From: VXNF01 sp964291305
GTDB taxonomy: Bacteria; Actinomycetota; Acidimicrobiia; Acidimicrobiales; CATQHL01
Assembly: GCA_964291305.2 (NCBI GenBank)
Contig: OZ219784.1
Coordinates: 62,001 to 126,000 of the forward strand
Direction: 5' to 3'
DNA: 64,000 nucleotides
In this document: piece after piece, positions 25,752 through 33,696 of the stretch
Position numbering within the stretch: the first letter of the stretch is position 1
Layout of the letters: every line of letters begins with the position of its first letter
Notes under the pieces: model-generated
The model's input: the letters and a program-made list of their open reading frames with translations, nothing else
Databases searched by the model: none
Told to the model about the DNA's origin: nothing
Made by a program: the position numbers and the translations under genes

Positions 25752-27176
25752 GTGGCCCAGGTGAGCGTGGCTGAAGACCTTATAGCCCAGCTCGGCGAAG
25801 CAATCGGTGAGCGCCACGTGCAGACCGAGGCCCAGGCGCTAACACCGTTTCTGGTCGACGAACGCCAGCGCTACCGGGGCGAAGCGCTGGCGCTCATATC
25901 GCCGGGTAACACCGACGAGGTGGCCGCGGTGGTGCGACTCTGCGGGACTGCTGGGGTGGCTGTAGTGGCCCAGGGCGGCAACACCGGGCTTTGCGGCGGG
26001 GCGACCCCTTACCCGGATGTGCCGTCAGTAGTGCTGAGCCTGCGGCGGATGCGTCAGGTGCGCCAAATCGAACGCCTAGGGCGCAGCATCACCGTCGGAG
26101 CCGGCGCCACGGTGGCCGAAGTGGCCAACGCAGCAGCCGAGGCCGGTTTGCTGTTCCCTCTCAGCTTCGGCGCCAAGGCCTCCGCTCAGATCGGCGGCGC
26201 CCTTTCCACTAACGCCGGCGGAACCAACGTGCTGCGCTACGGCAGTGCCCGGGCTCTGACACTGGGGTTAGAGGTAGTGCTAGCCAACGGCAGCGTGGCA
26301 AAGCTCGGCGGCGGGCTGCGCAAAGACAACACCGGCTACGACCTCAAGCAGCTCTTCGTGGGCAGCGAGGGCACTCTCGGCGTCATCTGCGAGGCCACTC
26401 TGGCGCTCTACCCGCTGCCCCGCCAGCGAGTAACTGCCATGGCGACGGTAGCGGGCGCAGCGGAGGGCCTAGAACTGCTAGGCCGGCTAGACGCTGCTGC
26501 CGACGGCCGCCTAAGCGCCTGCGAATGGCTGAGCCCCACCACCCGGCAGTTGGCGTGCAGCCAGCTGGGCGGCGCCCGCGACCCCTTCGGCGGCGGCCCG
26601 GAGTCGCTGGTGCTAGTGGAGTTGACCTCTAGGCGTCACGGCGGCGAGCTGCGGCAGCTGCTGGAGGAAGTGTTAGCCGAAGCGCTTACCACTGCGGTCA
26701 TAGGCGACGCCACCGTGGCCGACAGCAGCGCCGACGCTGAGCGCCTGTGGCGGGTGCGCGAGGCGCCCTCAGCGGCCGAAAAGCGCATAGGCGGCTCGAT
26801 CAAGCACGATACTTCGGTTCAGCCCGAGCGGATACCCCAGTTCCTGCAGCAGGCCACCGCCGCGGTGGACACCATCCTGAGCGGCGTGCGGGTGAACGCC
26901 TTTGGCCATCTCGGCGACGGCAACATCCACTTCAACCTGCTGGCACCGCCAGAGAGCCCGCCACAGGTGCTAGCCGACAAAGAGGAACGCCTCACCGCGG
27001 CAGTATTTGATGTCGCTGAGACGCTCGGCGGGAGCTTCAGCGCCGAACACGGCATCGGCCAGCGCTGGCGCCAAGAGCTAGCCCGTCGCAAGCACCCCGT
27101 AGCGCTGAACCTAATGCGCCAACTCAAAGCCACCCTCGACCCCAAAGGCACGCTCAACCCAAACAAGGTCCTCTGA
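25752..27176 (+). CDS. FAD-binding oxidase (D-lactate/glycolate/2-hydroxyglutarate dehydrogenase-like)
   Basis: A 474-residue flavoprotein of the GlcD/DLD type. The FAD-binding PCMH domain has VVAQGGNTGLCGGATPYPD, FGAKASAQIGGALSTNAGGTNVLRYG and KDNTGYDLKQLFVGSEGTLGV. The C-terminal half has GSIKHDTSVQ, NAFGHLGDGNIHFN and SAEHGIG. It oxidises a D-2-hydroxy acid to the 2-oxo acid; the exact substrate cannot be set from sequence. The GTG start is 17 bases after the preceding gene, so the two are probably co-transcribed. Confidence 0.88.
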   Translation: MAQVSVAEDLIAQLGEAIGERHVQTEAQALTPFLVDERQRYRGEALALISPGNTDEVAAVVRLCGTAGVAVVAQGGNTGLCGGATPYPDVPSVVLSLRRMRQVRQIERLGRSITVGAGATVAEVANAAAEAGLLFPLSFGAKASAQIGGALSTNAGGTNVLRYGSARALTLGLEVVLANGSVAKLGGGLRKDNTGYDLKQLFVGSEGTLGVICEATLALYPLPRQRVTAMATVAGAAEGLELLGRLDAAADGRLSACEWLSPTTRQLACSQLGGARDPFGGGPESLVLVELTSRRHGGELRQLLEEVLAEALTTAVIGDATVADSSADAERLWRVREAPSAAEKRIGGSIKHDTSVQPERIPQFLQQATAAVDTILSGVRVNAFGHLGDGNIHFNLLAPPESPPQVLADKEERLTAAVFDVAETLGGSFSAEHGIGQRWRQELARRKHPVALNLMRQLKATLDPKGTLNPNKVL

Positions 27177-27181
27177 GCCGA

Positions 27182-27480
27182 TCAGCAGCACTGATTGAGG
27201 TTTGTGGCCCGGGGAGCGCCAAGTGACTCGGGTAGTGTGTTGTTATGAGCTTGGCGCTGGGTTGAGGAAGTAGTCCCTTCGGTGAGCGACGCTCGTCTGG
27301 CGGCGGCGTTGTCTAGGGCGCTGCCAGCGCGGCCGTTGCTGCGGGTGACACCGAGCCGGTCACAGTCTTTGGCGAAGTCTCTGAAGGTGTACTGGGAACC
27401 TTTGTCGGTGTGGAATATCACTCCGTTCACGTTCCCCCTTCGGGTGGTGGCGGCGACTTCGAGCGCGATCTAGCGAACCA
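27182..27480 (-). pseudogene. IS3-type transposase remnant (integrase core)
   Basis: Read on the minus strand, the frame contains ALEVAATTRRGNVNGVIFH then TDKGSQYTFRDFAKDCDRLGV and GSALDNAAA. These correspond to the rve catalytic core of IS3-like transposases. An in-frame stop lies just upstream (27470-27472), and the catalytic Glu normally after DNAAA is missing because the sequence departs there. No terminal inverted repeats were found. It marks the left edge of a mosaic accessory region. Confidence 0.8.
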
Positions 27481-27515
27481 GGCCGATCTCACCCATGGGC
27501 GCTATGGTCGGAGCC

Positions 27516-28295
27516 ATGTCAGAACAACCACACTCCATCGAGCTAGAGGTGGAGGTTCCGGGAACCGAGCACGAGGTGTGGCGGGCAGTGGCCACCGGGC
27601 CGGGGATCTCCTCGTGGTATGTACCCCACACGGTGGAGGAGCGGGCCGGGGGAGCGGCCATGGCCTCGTTCGGGCCGGGACCGGAGATGCAGGTTCCCGG
27701 GCGGGTGGCCGTGTGGGAACCGCCCCGGCGAGTGTGTTTCGACGGCGGCGAGGGAGTCGGCGGGCTGGCGTTCGAGTGGACGGTGGAACCCCGGGACGAC
27801 AATCGATGCGTGGTGAAGCTGGTGAACACCGGTTTCGGCGAGGGCGGGGAGTGGGACGCCCAGTACGACGGCATGGTCGAGGGCTGGGGCCTGTTCCTGT
27901 TGAACCTCGGGTTGCACATGGAGCATTTCGCCGGGCGGACCGCGGCATCGGTGCTCTCCACGGCCATGGGGACCGGTTCGCACGATGAGGTCTGGGCCGT
28001 ACTCACCGCGGCGCTGGGCATCCCGCCCGCACCAGGCATCGGCGAGCGGATCGAGGCCCGAGCAACCGGTGTTCCCGCTCTGGCGGGCACGGTGGTGGAC
28101 ACGGCCCCGCATCGGATCGCCCTGCTGCTGGATCAGCCGGCGGCCGGCACCGGTTTCGTGGCCGTGGGAGCCTACGGCGAGCGCGCCGGGGGCTCGGTCT
28201 GGCTCTACCTGTACGGGGCCGACGGGGCCGAGGCCGCCGAGCGGGACGGCCCCCGGTGGCAGGAGTGGCTGGCCGAGGTTCTGAGAAGCACCTGA
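27516..28295 (+). CDS. SRPBCC / AHSA1-like domain protein
   Basis: A 259-residue cytosolic protein of the START/Bet v1-like fold (Aha1/CalC group): EVEVPGTEHEVWRAVATGPGISSWYVPHTVE at the N-terminus and a WDAQYDGMVEGWGLFLLNLGLHMEHF helix. Function in the family ranges from ligand binding to polyketide cyclase-like activity; none can be assigned here. Starts at 27495 and 27504 are possible. Its third codon positions look richer in G/C than its neighbours and CTA codons are scarce. Together with the truncated SDR behind it, this suggests DNA of separate origin. Confidence 0.7.
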   Translation: MSEQPHSIELEVEVPGTEHEVWRAVATGPGISSWYVPHTVEERAGGAAMASFGPGPEMQVPGRVAVWEPPRRVCFDGGEGVGGLAFEWTVEPRDDNRCVVKLVNTGFGEGGEWDAQYDGMVEGWGLFLLNLGLHMEHFAGRTAASVLSTAMGTGSHDEVWAVLTAALGIPPAPGIGERIEARATGVPALAGTVVDTAPHRIALLLDQPAAGTGFVAVGAYGERAGGSVWLYLYGADGAEAAERDGPRWQEWLAEVLRST

Positions 28296-28304
28296 GGAGA
28301 GGCC

Positions 28305-28376
28305 ATGGAATCACTGGCTGAGCGCAGGATTCTGGTGGTGGGAGTCTCATCGGGGCGGGGCCGGACCACCGCGATG
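28305..28376 (+). pseudogene. Truncated short-chain dehydrogenase N-terminus
   Basis: The ATG at 28305 follows GAGGAG and encodes ERRILVVGVSSGRGRTTAM, the Rossmann entry of an SDR enzyme (GxxxGxG). After about 24 codons the similarity ends and the DNA becomes A+T-rich. The ORF continues meaninglessly to 28496. The gene was probably cut by insertion or recombination at about 28376. Confidence 0.6.
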
Positions 28377-28659
28377 ACCGAAATGTATGTATGCCAGGTT
28401 TTATCAACCTCTTACAACAATTCGTTTTCGGGCGGGATAACCGAATGTAGACCATTGAGTAGAGTCCTCGTTACTTCAACGGCGACAGCAACGTAATCAA
28501 CGGCAAGACTATTTGCTGTTCCCGCTCAGTCGATGAGTCAGCTGGATAGACACCTCTGACGCGCCAAGAAGACATAGTCGCCAAGTCGATGTTCCGAGCG
28601 CTAAAGCAATCAAAGAGTTCGGAGCAGTGCGCTGGAACAAAACTATGGTATGCCCCATG
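28377..28659. other. A+T-richer non-coding junction segment
   Basis: A 283-base stretch after the truncated SDR with no convincing gene. Base composition changes here relative to the G+C-rich fragment on its left. I saw no terminal repeat, tRNA or attachment-site core. Confidence 0.4.
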
Positions 28660-28914
28660 AGCGACCCGGAGCAAGCTCTCAAAACGTTCGAGGACGAAAT
28701 TCTTGCCGAGCTTTTCGGCATGAAAGCCTTTACCGTCGCAGTCGTCGAACTCGCAGGCATCCTCTACTCAGACCTAGCCGCAGCCAGCGACCCGGACAAC
28801 GACACGCTAAAAACCATCACAATCATATGGCAGAAACTCACATCAAAGCTTGCCAACCAAGATATCCGCACCGGCCAAACCCGCAAACTCGACCTACCCG
28901 GCCTGGACCTATAA
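28660..28914 (+). CDS. Small hypothetical protein
   Basis: An 84-residue frame starting MSDPEQALKTFEDEILAELF. It looks helical and amphipathic, ends with KLDLPGLDL, and resembles no family I know. The frame can extend to 28627. No clear ribosome-binding site is visible. Acidic helical composition gives modest support for a real protein in the accessory island. Confidence 0.35.
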   Translation, partial: SDPEQALKTFEDEILAELFGMKAFTVAVVELAGILYSDLAAASDPDNDTLKTITIIWQKLTSKLANQDIRTGQTRKLDLPGLDL

Positions 28915-28975
28915 CGCCCCAGCACTCACCCCCGGGTAAACAAATGTATAATCCCCAAACTTAGGTCTCAGCATT

Positions 28976-29003
28976 GGGGCTTATATCGGATAGTGCCCAA
29001 TAT
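28976..29003 (+). repeat. Inverted repeat, left copy
   Basis: These 28 bases match the reverse complement of 30268-30295 at 25 positions. The core TTATATCGGATA-N-TGCCCAATATAA is itself an imperfect palindrome, as an operator would be. The pair brackets the nucleotidyltransferase and its partner gene. Confidence 0.8.
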
Positions 29004-29062
29004 AAACCTCCCATTTCTTTCTTGCTTATGAAGTTGAGAATCCGAGTTAGGCAGGATCCTGC

Positions 29063-29701
29063 TTAAAGTGAAGGTGGCTCGGAACGTGGTTTCTGGCTGG
29101 GTGTCAGCGTTGTACTGTCCACGGGATCAGCACCGGTCGGGCTCGGCGATGTTTCTGTTAGTTGATTGGCGATATCTTGAGCGAAGTACCTGTGCTTGGG
29201 CTCTAGGAGATGGCCCGGCCACGCCCGCTGAAGGAGGTTTAGCATGTCTTCAAGATCCACTATTCCAGTGTCCTGAGCAAGAAGGCGAGCGTCTTCAGAG
29301 TCGACTTCTCTTGCTGCGAACAGTTTTGTTGCTAACAGGTACTCGTTATCTGGGATGTATACCCTGAAACGGGTACCTTCGTAAAGAACTGTCAGCTCAG
29401 GTTCTAATCTTGGCACAGATATTCGTGCCGCGTCGTTAAGCCAGTTTTCAGCAACCCCGTGCTGTCGCCCAATCCGAGCAATAGCTTCTCGCACTTCCGG
29501 TGTCAAGGATTTTGAGATGACATCGACATCATCGCTGCCACGGTGCATCCACTGAGGGATAACAGCAGCTCCGCCGACAATCACCACCTCAACATAATCA
29601 CCCCCGGCCAGTTCCGCGTCCAGCGCAGCGTACAGCTCAAAAAAATCTGAGGCGAAAAGCGTTCCCCCTTTAGAGGCCGCGGCTTCTGGCGGGTCGCTCA
29701 A
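29063..29701 (-). CDS. Nucleotidyltransferase-fold protein (putative toxin)
   Basis: A 212-residue protein. VEVVIVGGAAVIPQWMHRGSDDVDVIS carries the GG and DxD pattern of minimal nucleotidyltransferases (DUF6036/AbiEii-like), followed by RVYIPDNEYLLATKLFAAREVDSEDARLLAQ, the helical part found in such proteins. Relatives act as toxins of type IV-like or MenAT-like toxin-antitoxin modules, or in abortive infection. The last 35 or so residues are disordered (Ser/Thr/Pro). It overlaps the upstream gene by ATGA at 29698-29701, as toxin-antitoxin pairs often do. The toxin role is inferred. Confidence 0.65.
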   Translation of the reverse strand: MSDPPEAAASKGGTLFASDFFELYAALDAELAGGDYVEVVIVGGAAVIPQWMHRGSDDVDVISKSLTPEVREAIARIGRQHGVAENWLNDAARISVPRLEPELTVLYEGTRFRVYIPDNEYLLATKLFAAREVDSEDARLLAQDTGIVDLEDMLNLLQRAWPGHLLEPKHRYFAQDIANQLTETSPSPTGADPVDSTTLTPSQKPRSEPPSL

Positions 29702-30156
29702 AGGTCTAACGTCTCACGCTCGAAGAACACCCCATATGTCTCGCACAACGCAGGAGAGCGAGAAACGACATAACGTGTGAACGAGCTTTTGATATCTCTG
29801 CCGGAAATCGTTTTAGGCGGGGAAATCCCCGTACCCTCCACCCACGGCGGAATATCAAAACCGTCGCGTTCGCATAGCGTGTGCACCACCGCGCAGATGG
29901 CAGCTATGTCAAACGGGTCGCCATGCAGCGGACCGGAAGTTACAAGCATCCCTTCGCGGTGCTGCGGCCACCTGTTCCAACACTTAATAAACTGCAGGAG
30001 TATCCGATCCCGGCGCGGATTTTTGTCCACAGCTAAGTCTGCTAGCACACCGGCCACCGTAGACACGCGTGGCCTGTTCGTCTTCTGAATCGTGGCGCGC
30101 TGAGCAAAAAACGTCGGAGGCAACACCCCAGCCGGATCGATCCGTGCCCTACTCAT
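29698..30156 (-). CDS. Hypothetical partner of the nucleotidyltransferase
   Basis: A 152-residue protein of unknown family, containing PPTFFAQRATIQKTNRPRV, a helical centre and SGRDIKSSFTRYVVSRSP near the end. Its position immediately upstream with a 4-base overlap suggests an antitoxin-like or regulatory partner. The frame opens at 30213, but the ATG at 30154-30156 is the first plausible start. No helix-turn-helix is obvious, so the assignment rests on context. Confidence 0.5.
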   Translation of the reverse strand: MSRARIDPAGVLPPTFFAQRATIQKTNRPRVSTVAGVLADLAVDKNPRRDRILLQFIKCWNRWPQHREGMLVTSGPLHGDPFDIAAICAVVHTLCERDGFDIPPWVEGTGISPPKTISGRDIKSSFTRYVVSRSPALCETYGVFFERETLDL

Positions 30157-30267
30157 GCCATCAACACTACCAGACCCCACACAACCCAGAGCACTTCCTG
30201 CGCACCCACCCACACCACCACGCTACCCACAGGCTGCGACAGCCACCATACCCCCAGCTCAAAGCGA

Positions 30268-30295
30268 TACTGGGCAATATCCGATATAAACCCCT
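30268..30295 (-). repeat. Inverted repeat, right copy
   Basis: The reverse complement of this segment matches 28976-29003 at 25 of 28 positions. It lies about 110 bases upstream of the start of the two-gene module, where an operator could act. The two copies could also be the ends of a small mobile cassette of about 1.3 kb. Confidence 0.8.
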
Positions 30296-30310
30296 CAGCA
30301 TTCCCTAGCA

Positions 30311-30333
30311 GTAAGAGTAATAATCCCTCTTAC
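30311..30333. terminator. Possible terminator hairpin
   Basis: A perfect 7-bp inverted repeat (GTAAGAG 30311-30317 with CTCTTAC 30327-30333) with a 9-nt loop, just downstream of the ParA-like gene on the minus strand. There is no T-run, so it is weak. Confidence 0.35.
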
Positions 30334-30348
30334 CCCTAATCACAAGGA

Positions 30349-31368
30349 TTACGGATCTTGTATGCGGCGGAGGATTTCTTGGGCCAGGTTACGGAAGTCG
30401 TCGTAAGAGTTGTATGCAGCCTTGGCGTGGCCGCCGATCGCTCCGTCTGCTGCAGTTAGCTGGAAAATCGGCTTGCGCGCTTCTTGGGCAAGTGGAACAA
30501 GACTTCGGTAGTGCTTGATCGTGGCGAGGGCAGACTTGTCTAATGCTGGCGTCTCAGGGTATGGACCTTCTGTGTCGTCGAGTAACTGTTTGGCATACTC
30601 TTCGGGTATCCGGTTGATCCACATGTCGTAGGCCCGAACTGGTCTATTCAAGCGAACACTGTGCTGCTGTGCGACATAGCCAATCGGCTCCATGCGCCCA
30701 GCGGGAAGGGCAAAGTCCGGCTTGGGCCAGTTATCTAGCCGTTTCCGCCAATCCTTGCGCCAGGCCCGCAGGGTCGGGCCGAGATTGCGCAACCCTCGCA
30801 GCGAGAAGAGATCGGTCCCGACAGGGACGACTACATAGTCGGTAGCTATTAGCGCAGAGCGGTTGATGGCACCAAGGTTGGGGCCTACATCAGCGAGAAC
30901 GATAGATGCGTCCATCTGTCGAGCGCCGTCCTGCATGATCGCCGAGAACGCCGTCAGCACCCTAAAAGGCCGATAGAGACTGGTCGAATCCATGGCTTTC
31001 GGCCACTCGGCGGACAACAGATCCTCGAAACTAGCGAGCGCCAGGTCACCGGGGATCAGTTTCAAATTGTCGCTAATGTTCTGCAAGGTTGGTGGAGTCC
31101 AATCCCCGACCTTCATGAGTGGTTTCACGCACTCAAAGATGGTGTGCGACGAAGGCAGGTCAGCTTTGCTATTGGCACCTTCGTACAGAGCCTCCAGCTG
31201 ATCCTCGTCTAGGAACATAGCCGTCAGGTTGGACTGCGGGTCCAGATCACAGGCCAGCACGCGATGATCCAACTCTAGCTCGGAAAGCATCCAGGCGAGG
31301 TGATAGACAAGAGAGGTTTTGCCTACCCCACCCTTATTATTGAAGAAAGTAACTACGGGAACTGTCAT
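30349..31368 (-). CDS. ParA/Soj-like AAA ATPase
   Basis: A 339-residue deviant-Walker ATPase. FFNNKGGVGKTSLVYHLAW carries both lysines of the ParA Walker A, and LACDLDPQSNLTAMFL and VLADVGPNLGAINRSAL follow. A long C-terminal part (about 215-339) is unlike chromosome-partitioning ParA, and no parB lies beside it. It starts in an ATGA overlap with the AlbA_2 gene, so the two act together. A role in an accessory or defence system is more likely than segregation. Confidence 0.75.
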   Translation of the reverse strand: MTVPVVTFFNNKGGVGKTSLVYHLAWMLSELELDHRVLACDLDPQSNLTAMFLDEDQLEALYEGANSKADLPSSHTIFECVKPLMKVGDWTPPTLQNISDNLKLIPGDLALASFEDLLSAEWPKAMDSTSLYRPFRVLTAFSAIMQDGARQMDASIVLADVGPNLGAINRSALIATDYVVVPVGTDLFSLRGLRNLGPTLRAWRKDWRKRLDNWPKPDFALPAGRMEPIGYVAQQHSVRLNRPVRAYDMWINRIPEEYAKQLLDDTEGPYPETPALDKSALATIKHYRSLVPLAQEARKPIFQLTAADGAIGGHAKAAYNSYDDFRNLAQEILRRIQDP

Positions 31369-32600
31369 CGCAATCCGCCTCCGCGGTCCTGCAGTGCGGG
31401 CAGTGTCACGAGTACGTTGCTCTGTGTGGCCTTGAAAGTCGCCTCATGATGTCCCGCCTCTCGAAGTAGCTTTTGTGCCGTTGGAATAACAAAGTCGAAG
31501 CGCTGGACAAAGCCAAGCGTTCGCAACGCTTCTGCCAGGCTCGGATTGCGATAGTCAACCACTCCTGGGGTTCCGATGTTATCGACAGTCACTTGCCCGA
31601 ATGGGCCACCAGGTATTATTACCTCAATACGGTCAGAGAACCAGTATACATGAACGGGCGCGTTGGTGGCCTCGTAAGTGCGATGCACTAGCGCATTACG
31701 CGTTATCTGCTGCAAGGCAGCAATAGGGTAGAGGCTTGTTCGTTGTTCAGTTAAGCCAGAAACGAAGTTAATAGCTGTTCGATTGTGCGCTTTCAGCTTC
31801 TCGTCGAGTCTGCGCAACACGTCCGCGAGTCTGCCGCTTATTCTCTCGCTGTCAGTTATCTTCTCGGGATCCATTCCCGAGTCATCAATGCGCAGGAACT
31901 GGACATAAGCACCGGGTAGGAAGTCTTGAGGATTAGTGCCAAGCACCAGCAATCCCAGCACGGTCGGCGTGGGGTCTCCGGCGGACATTGTCATCTTCGT
32001 CGCCGCTAATTGTTCTTCGCGGCTGCGTTCGTTGGCCTCCAGCATTTCTCGTGTAACAGCACGAGGGAGGTACTCGTCCTCGAAATAACGCTGATCCAGA
32101 TCATTGAGTGTCGCCGATGCGACCGGTTGCACATCGAAGGGTGCGTCTAGGCTGCGTCGCCTCTCGTTGAGGATTCGTTCGTCTTGGGCGGAGGCTCGAT
32201 CCCGGCGAGGGCCAGTCCGTGTGTGGATCTCGCCCCGATAACGCACCGGTGGCGAGTCCGACGGCACAACCGTAACAACGGCCAGCTCAGCGCCCTGAGT
32301 TAAGATCTTCCGCACCGTCATGGATGGCGGAGGCACGATGTTGCCGTCGGTCCGCATATCCGCCAGCTGGCGGAGCAACTCATCGGATGCGGTCAGTCCG
32401 ACTGGCGATCCGTCATTGCGAACGCCAACGAAAACGACGCCGGGAGCCCCGTGGCCAGCTAAGTCGTTGGCGAAAGCGCAGATCGCTTCGCGGATTTTCG
32501 TGGGCGCGTCGCCTGAAAGCGACTCCTTGAACTCAACCCGGTCGCTCTCACCCTTAGCTAGGAGCCCGAGCAGTTCATCGTCGCTTAGCGTCGTCACCAT
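31365..32600 (-). CDS. AlbA_2 domain ATP-binding protein (RecG/Schlafen-like)
   Basis: A 411-residue protein. The N-terminal AlbA_2 domain (GESDRVEFKESLSG near 18-31, then GVVFVGVRNDGSPVGL) binds nucleic acid in relatives. The C-terminal half has LQQITRNALVHRTYEATNAPVHVYWFSDRIEVIIPGG, the HATPase_c_4 core. Such proteins are annotated as transcriptional regulators or predicted defence components. Starts at 32603 (GTG), 32600 (ATG) and 32597 (GTG) compete; GAGAGG is upstream. It is the first gene of a two-gene unit with the ParA-like ATPase. Confidence 0.72.
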   Translation of the reverse strand: MVTTLSDDELLGLLAKGESDRVEFKESLSGDAPTKIREAICAFANDLAGHGAPGVVFVGVRNDGSPVGLTASDELLRQLADMRTDGNIVPPPSMTVRKILTQGAELAVVTVVPSDSPPVRYRGEIHTRTGPRRDRASAQDERILNERRRSLDAPFDVQPVASATLNDLDQRYFEDEYLPRAVTREMLEANERSREEQLAATKMTMSAGDPTPTVLGLLVLGTNPQDFLPGAYVQFLRIDDSGMDPEKITDSERISGRLADVLRRLDEKLKAHNRTAINFVSGLTEQRTSLYPIAALQQITRNALVHRTYEATNAPVHVYWFSDRIEVIIPGGPFGQVTVDNIGTPGVVDYRNPSLAEALRTLGFVQRFDFVIPTAQKLLREAGHHEATFKATQSNVLVTLPALQDRGGGLR

Positions 32601-32613
32601 CACCTCTCAAACG

Positions 32614-33501
32614 TCACGCTAGCTGGGGAATTCCTTGAACCAGGCTCATCGTGCCGTTATCGATCGCCGGCCGGCCGCCTACCAAGGTGCGATACCAGGC
32701 CCGGTCGCCTTCGGTCCAAATGTGCACATCGAGCTGATCGCCGGGGAACACGGGAGCGGTGAATCTGCCGTACATGCCGCCAAAGCGCGTCGGGTCGCCG
32801 TCACACACAGCGTGTAGCAGCGCCCTGCCAACAAAGCCATAGCTGCAGAGTCCATGCAGGATCGGCCTGTCGAACCCCGCCAAGGCAGCGAACGCCGGGT
32901 CGCTATGCAGCGGGTTTCGGTCGCCGTTCAGCCGATACAGCAGTGCCTGATCGGTGCGGGTGGTATAGCTGACCACTTGGTCGGCGGTGCGGTCGGGGCG
33001 GTCGATGCCCGGAGCGGACGGTCCGCGGTTACCACCCCAGCCACCCTCGCCACGCAGCACCAACGTGGCCACATTGGTGAACATCGGCTTTCCGTCAGCG
33101 GTATCAGTAGCACTGAAGGTGATTTCCACCACAGCGTTCTGGCCTTTGTCGTAAATCCCAGTGATTTTGGGAACCGTGCTAATCGTGGCAGCCACCGGTA
33201 ACGGGCGGTGCAACTTAATGGTCTGCTCACCGTGCAGCACTAGCGCGGGGTTGAAAGTCCCCAAGTGTCGCATGAGATTGTCTGCGCTGAAGTCCAGCCC
33301 GCCGCCAAGCACGACACACATCGTGGGCAGCGCCTGATGGGTGATCTCGTGGCTGTTCTCGGTGGTGAACTCCAACTCCGAGCCGACGGGGTCGTCCATG
33401 CCGGCACCCACGCTGAGGGCGTACAGCAAACAGTCCTTAGAAGTCCAACTACTCCTAACCGGTGAGCCTTCGGCACCCAGAGCGTCGGGATTGATAGCCA
33501 T
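32614..33501 (-). CDS. MaoC-like (R)-specific enoyl-CoA hydratase
   Basis: A 295-residue double hot-dog hydratase resembling the hydratase-2 part of peroxisomal multifunctional enzyme 2. The N-terminal hot-dog has LPTMCVVLGGGLDFS and LHGEQTIKLHRPLP. The C-terminal one has the catalytic motif YRLNGDRNPLHSDPAFA (Asp/His) followed by FDRPILHGLCSYGF. It hydrates 2-enoyl-CoA in fatty-acid or steroid side-chain breakdown. No other beta-oxidation gene is adjacent. Confidence 0.87.
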   Translation of the reverse strand: MAINPDALGAEGSPVRSSWTSKDCLLYALSVGAGMDDPVGSELEFTTENSHEITHQALPTMCVVLGGGLDFSADNLMRHLGTFNPALVLHGEQTIKLHRPLPVAATISTVPKITGIYDKGQNAVVEITFSATDTADGKPMFTNVATLVLRGEGGWGGNRGPSAPGIDRPDRTADQVVSYTTRTDQALLYRLNGDRNPLHSDPAFAALAGFDRPILHGLCSYGFVGRALLHAVCDGDPTRFGGMYGRFTAPVFPGDQLDVHIWTEGDRAWYRTLVGGRPAIDNGTMSLVQGIPQLA

Positions 33502-33589
33502 GGCCTGTCTCCTGGGTCACTCGAACGGTCGCCGCAACCTTATCGAGGGGCTGCTGGTCGCCGGGGCTAACTCCTAAGATGACGCCTTC

Positions 33590-33688
33590 ATGAAGGCGGT
33601 CCGCTGCATTGATGGAAGAAGCCTCCGCTTAGCTGGCCCCCTCCCCGAAGGTGCCATCAAGGTTGTCTTCGACCCGGCTGCGAGCTGA
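33590..33688 (+). other. Possible 32-residue ORF or gene remnant
   Basis: An ATG-to-TGA frame of 33 codons begins MKAVRCIDGRSL and ends KVVFDPAAS. MKAVRC is the usual opening of zinc-type quinone oxidoreductases, so this may be a collapsed remnant of such a gene. There is no clear ribosome-binding site. The rest of the 33502-33696 gap shows nothing. Confidence 0.25.
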
Positions 33689-33696
33689 GCTGACCT

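Noticed and set aside
27182..27480. Functional insertion sequence
   Set aside because: The catalytic Glu region is lost, an in-frame stop interrupts the 5' side and no terminal inverted repeats were found.
30349..31368. Chromosome or plasmid partition locus
   Set aside because: No ParB, no parS-like repeats, and the C-terminal extension and AlbA_2 partner do not fit segregation.
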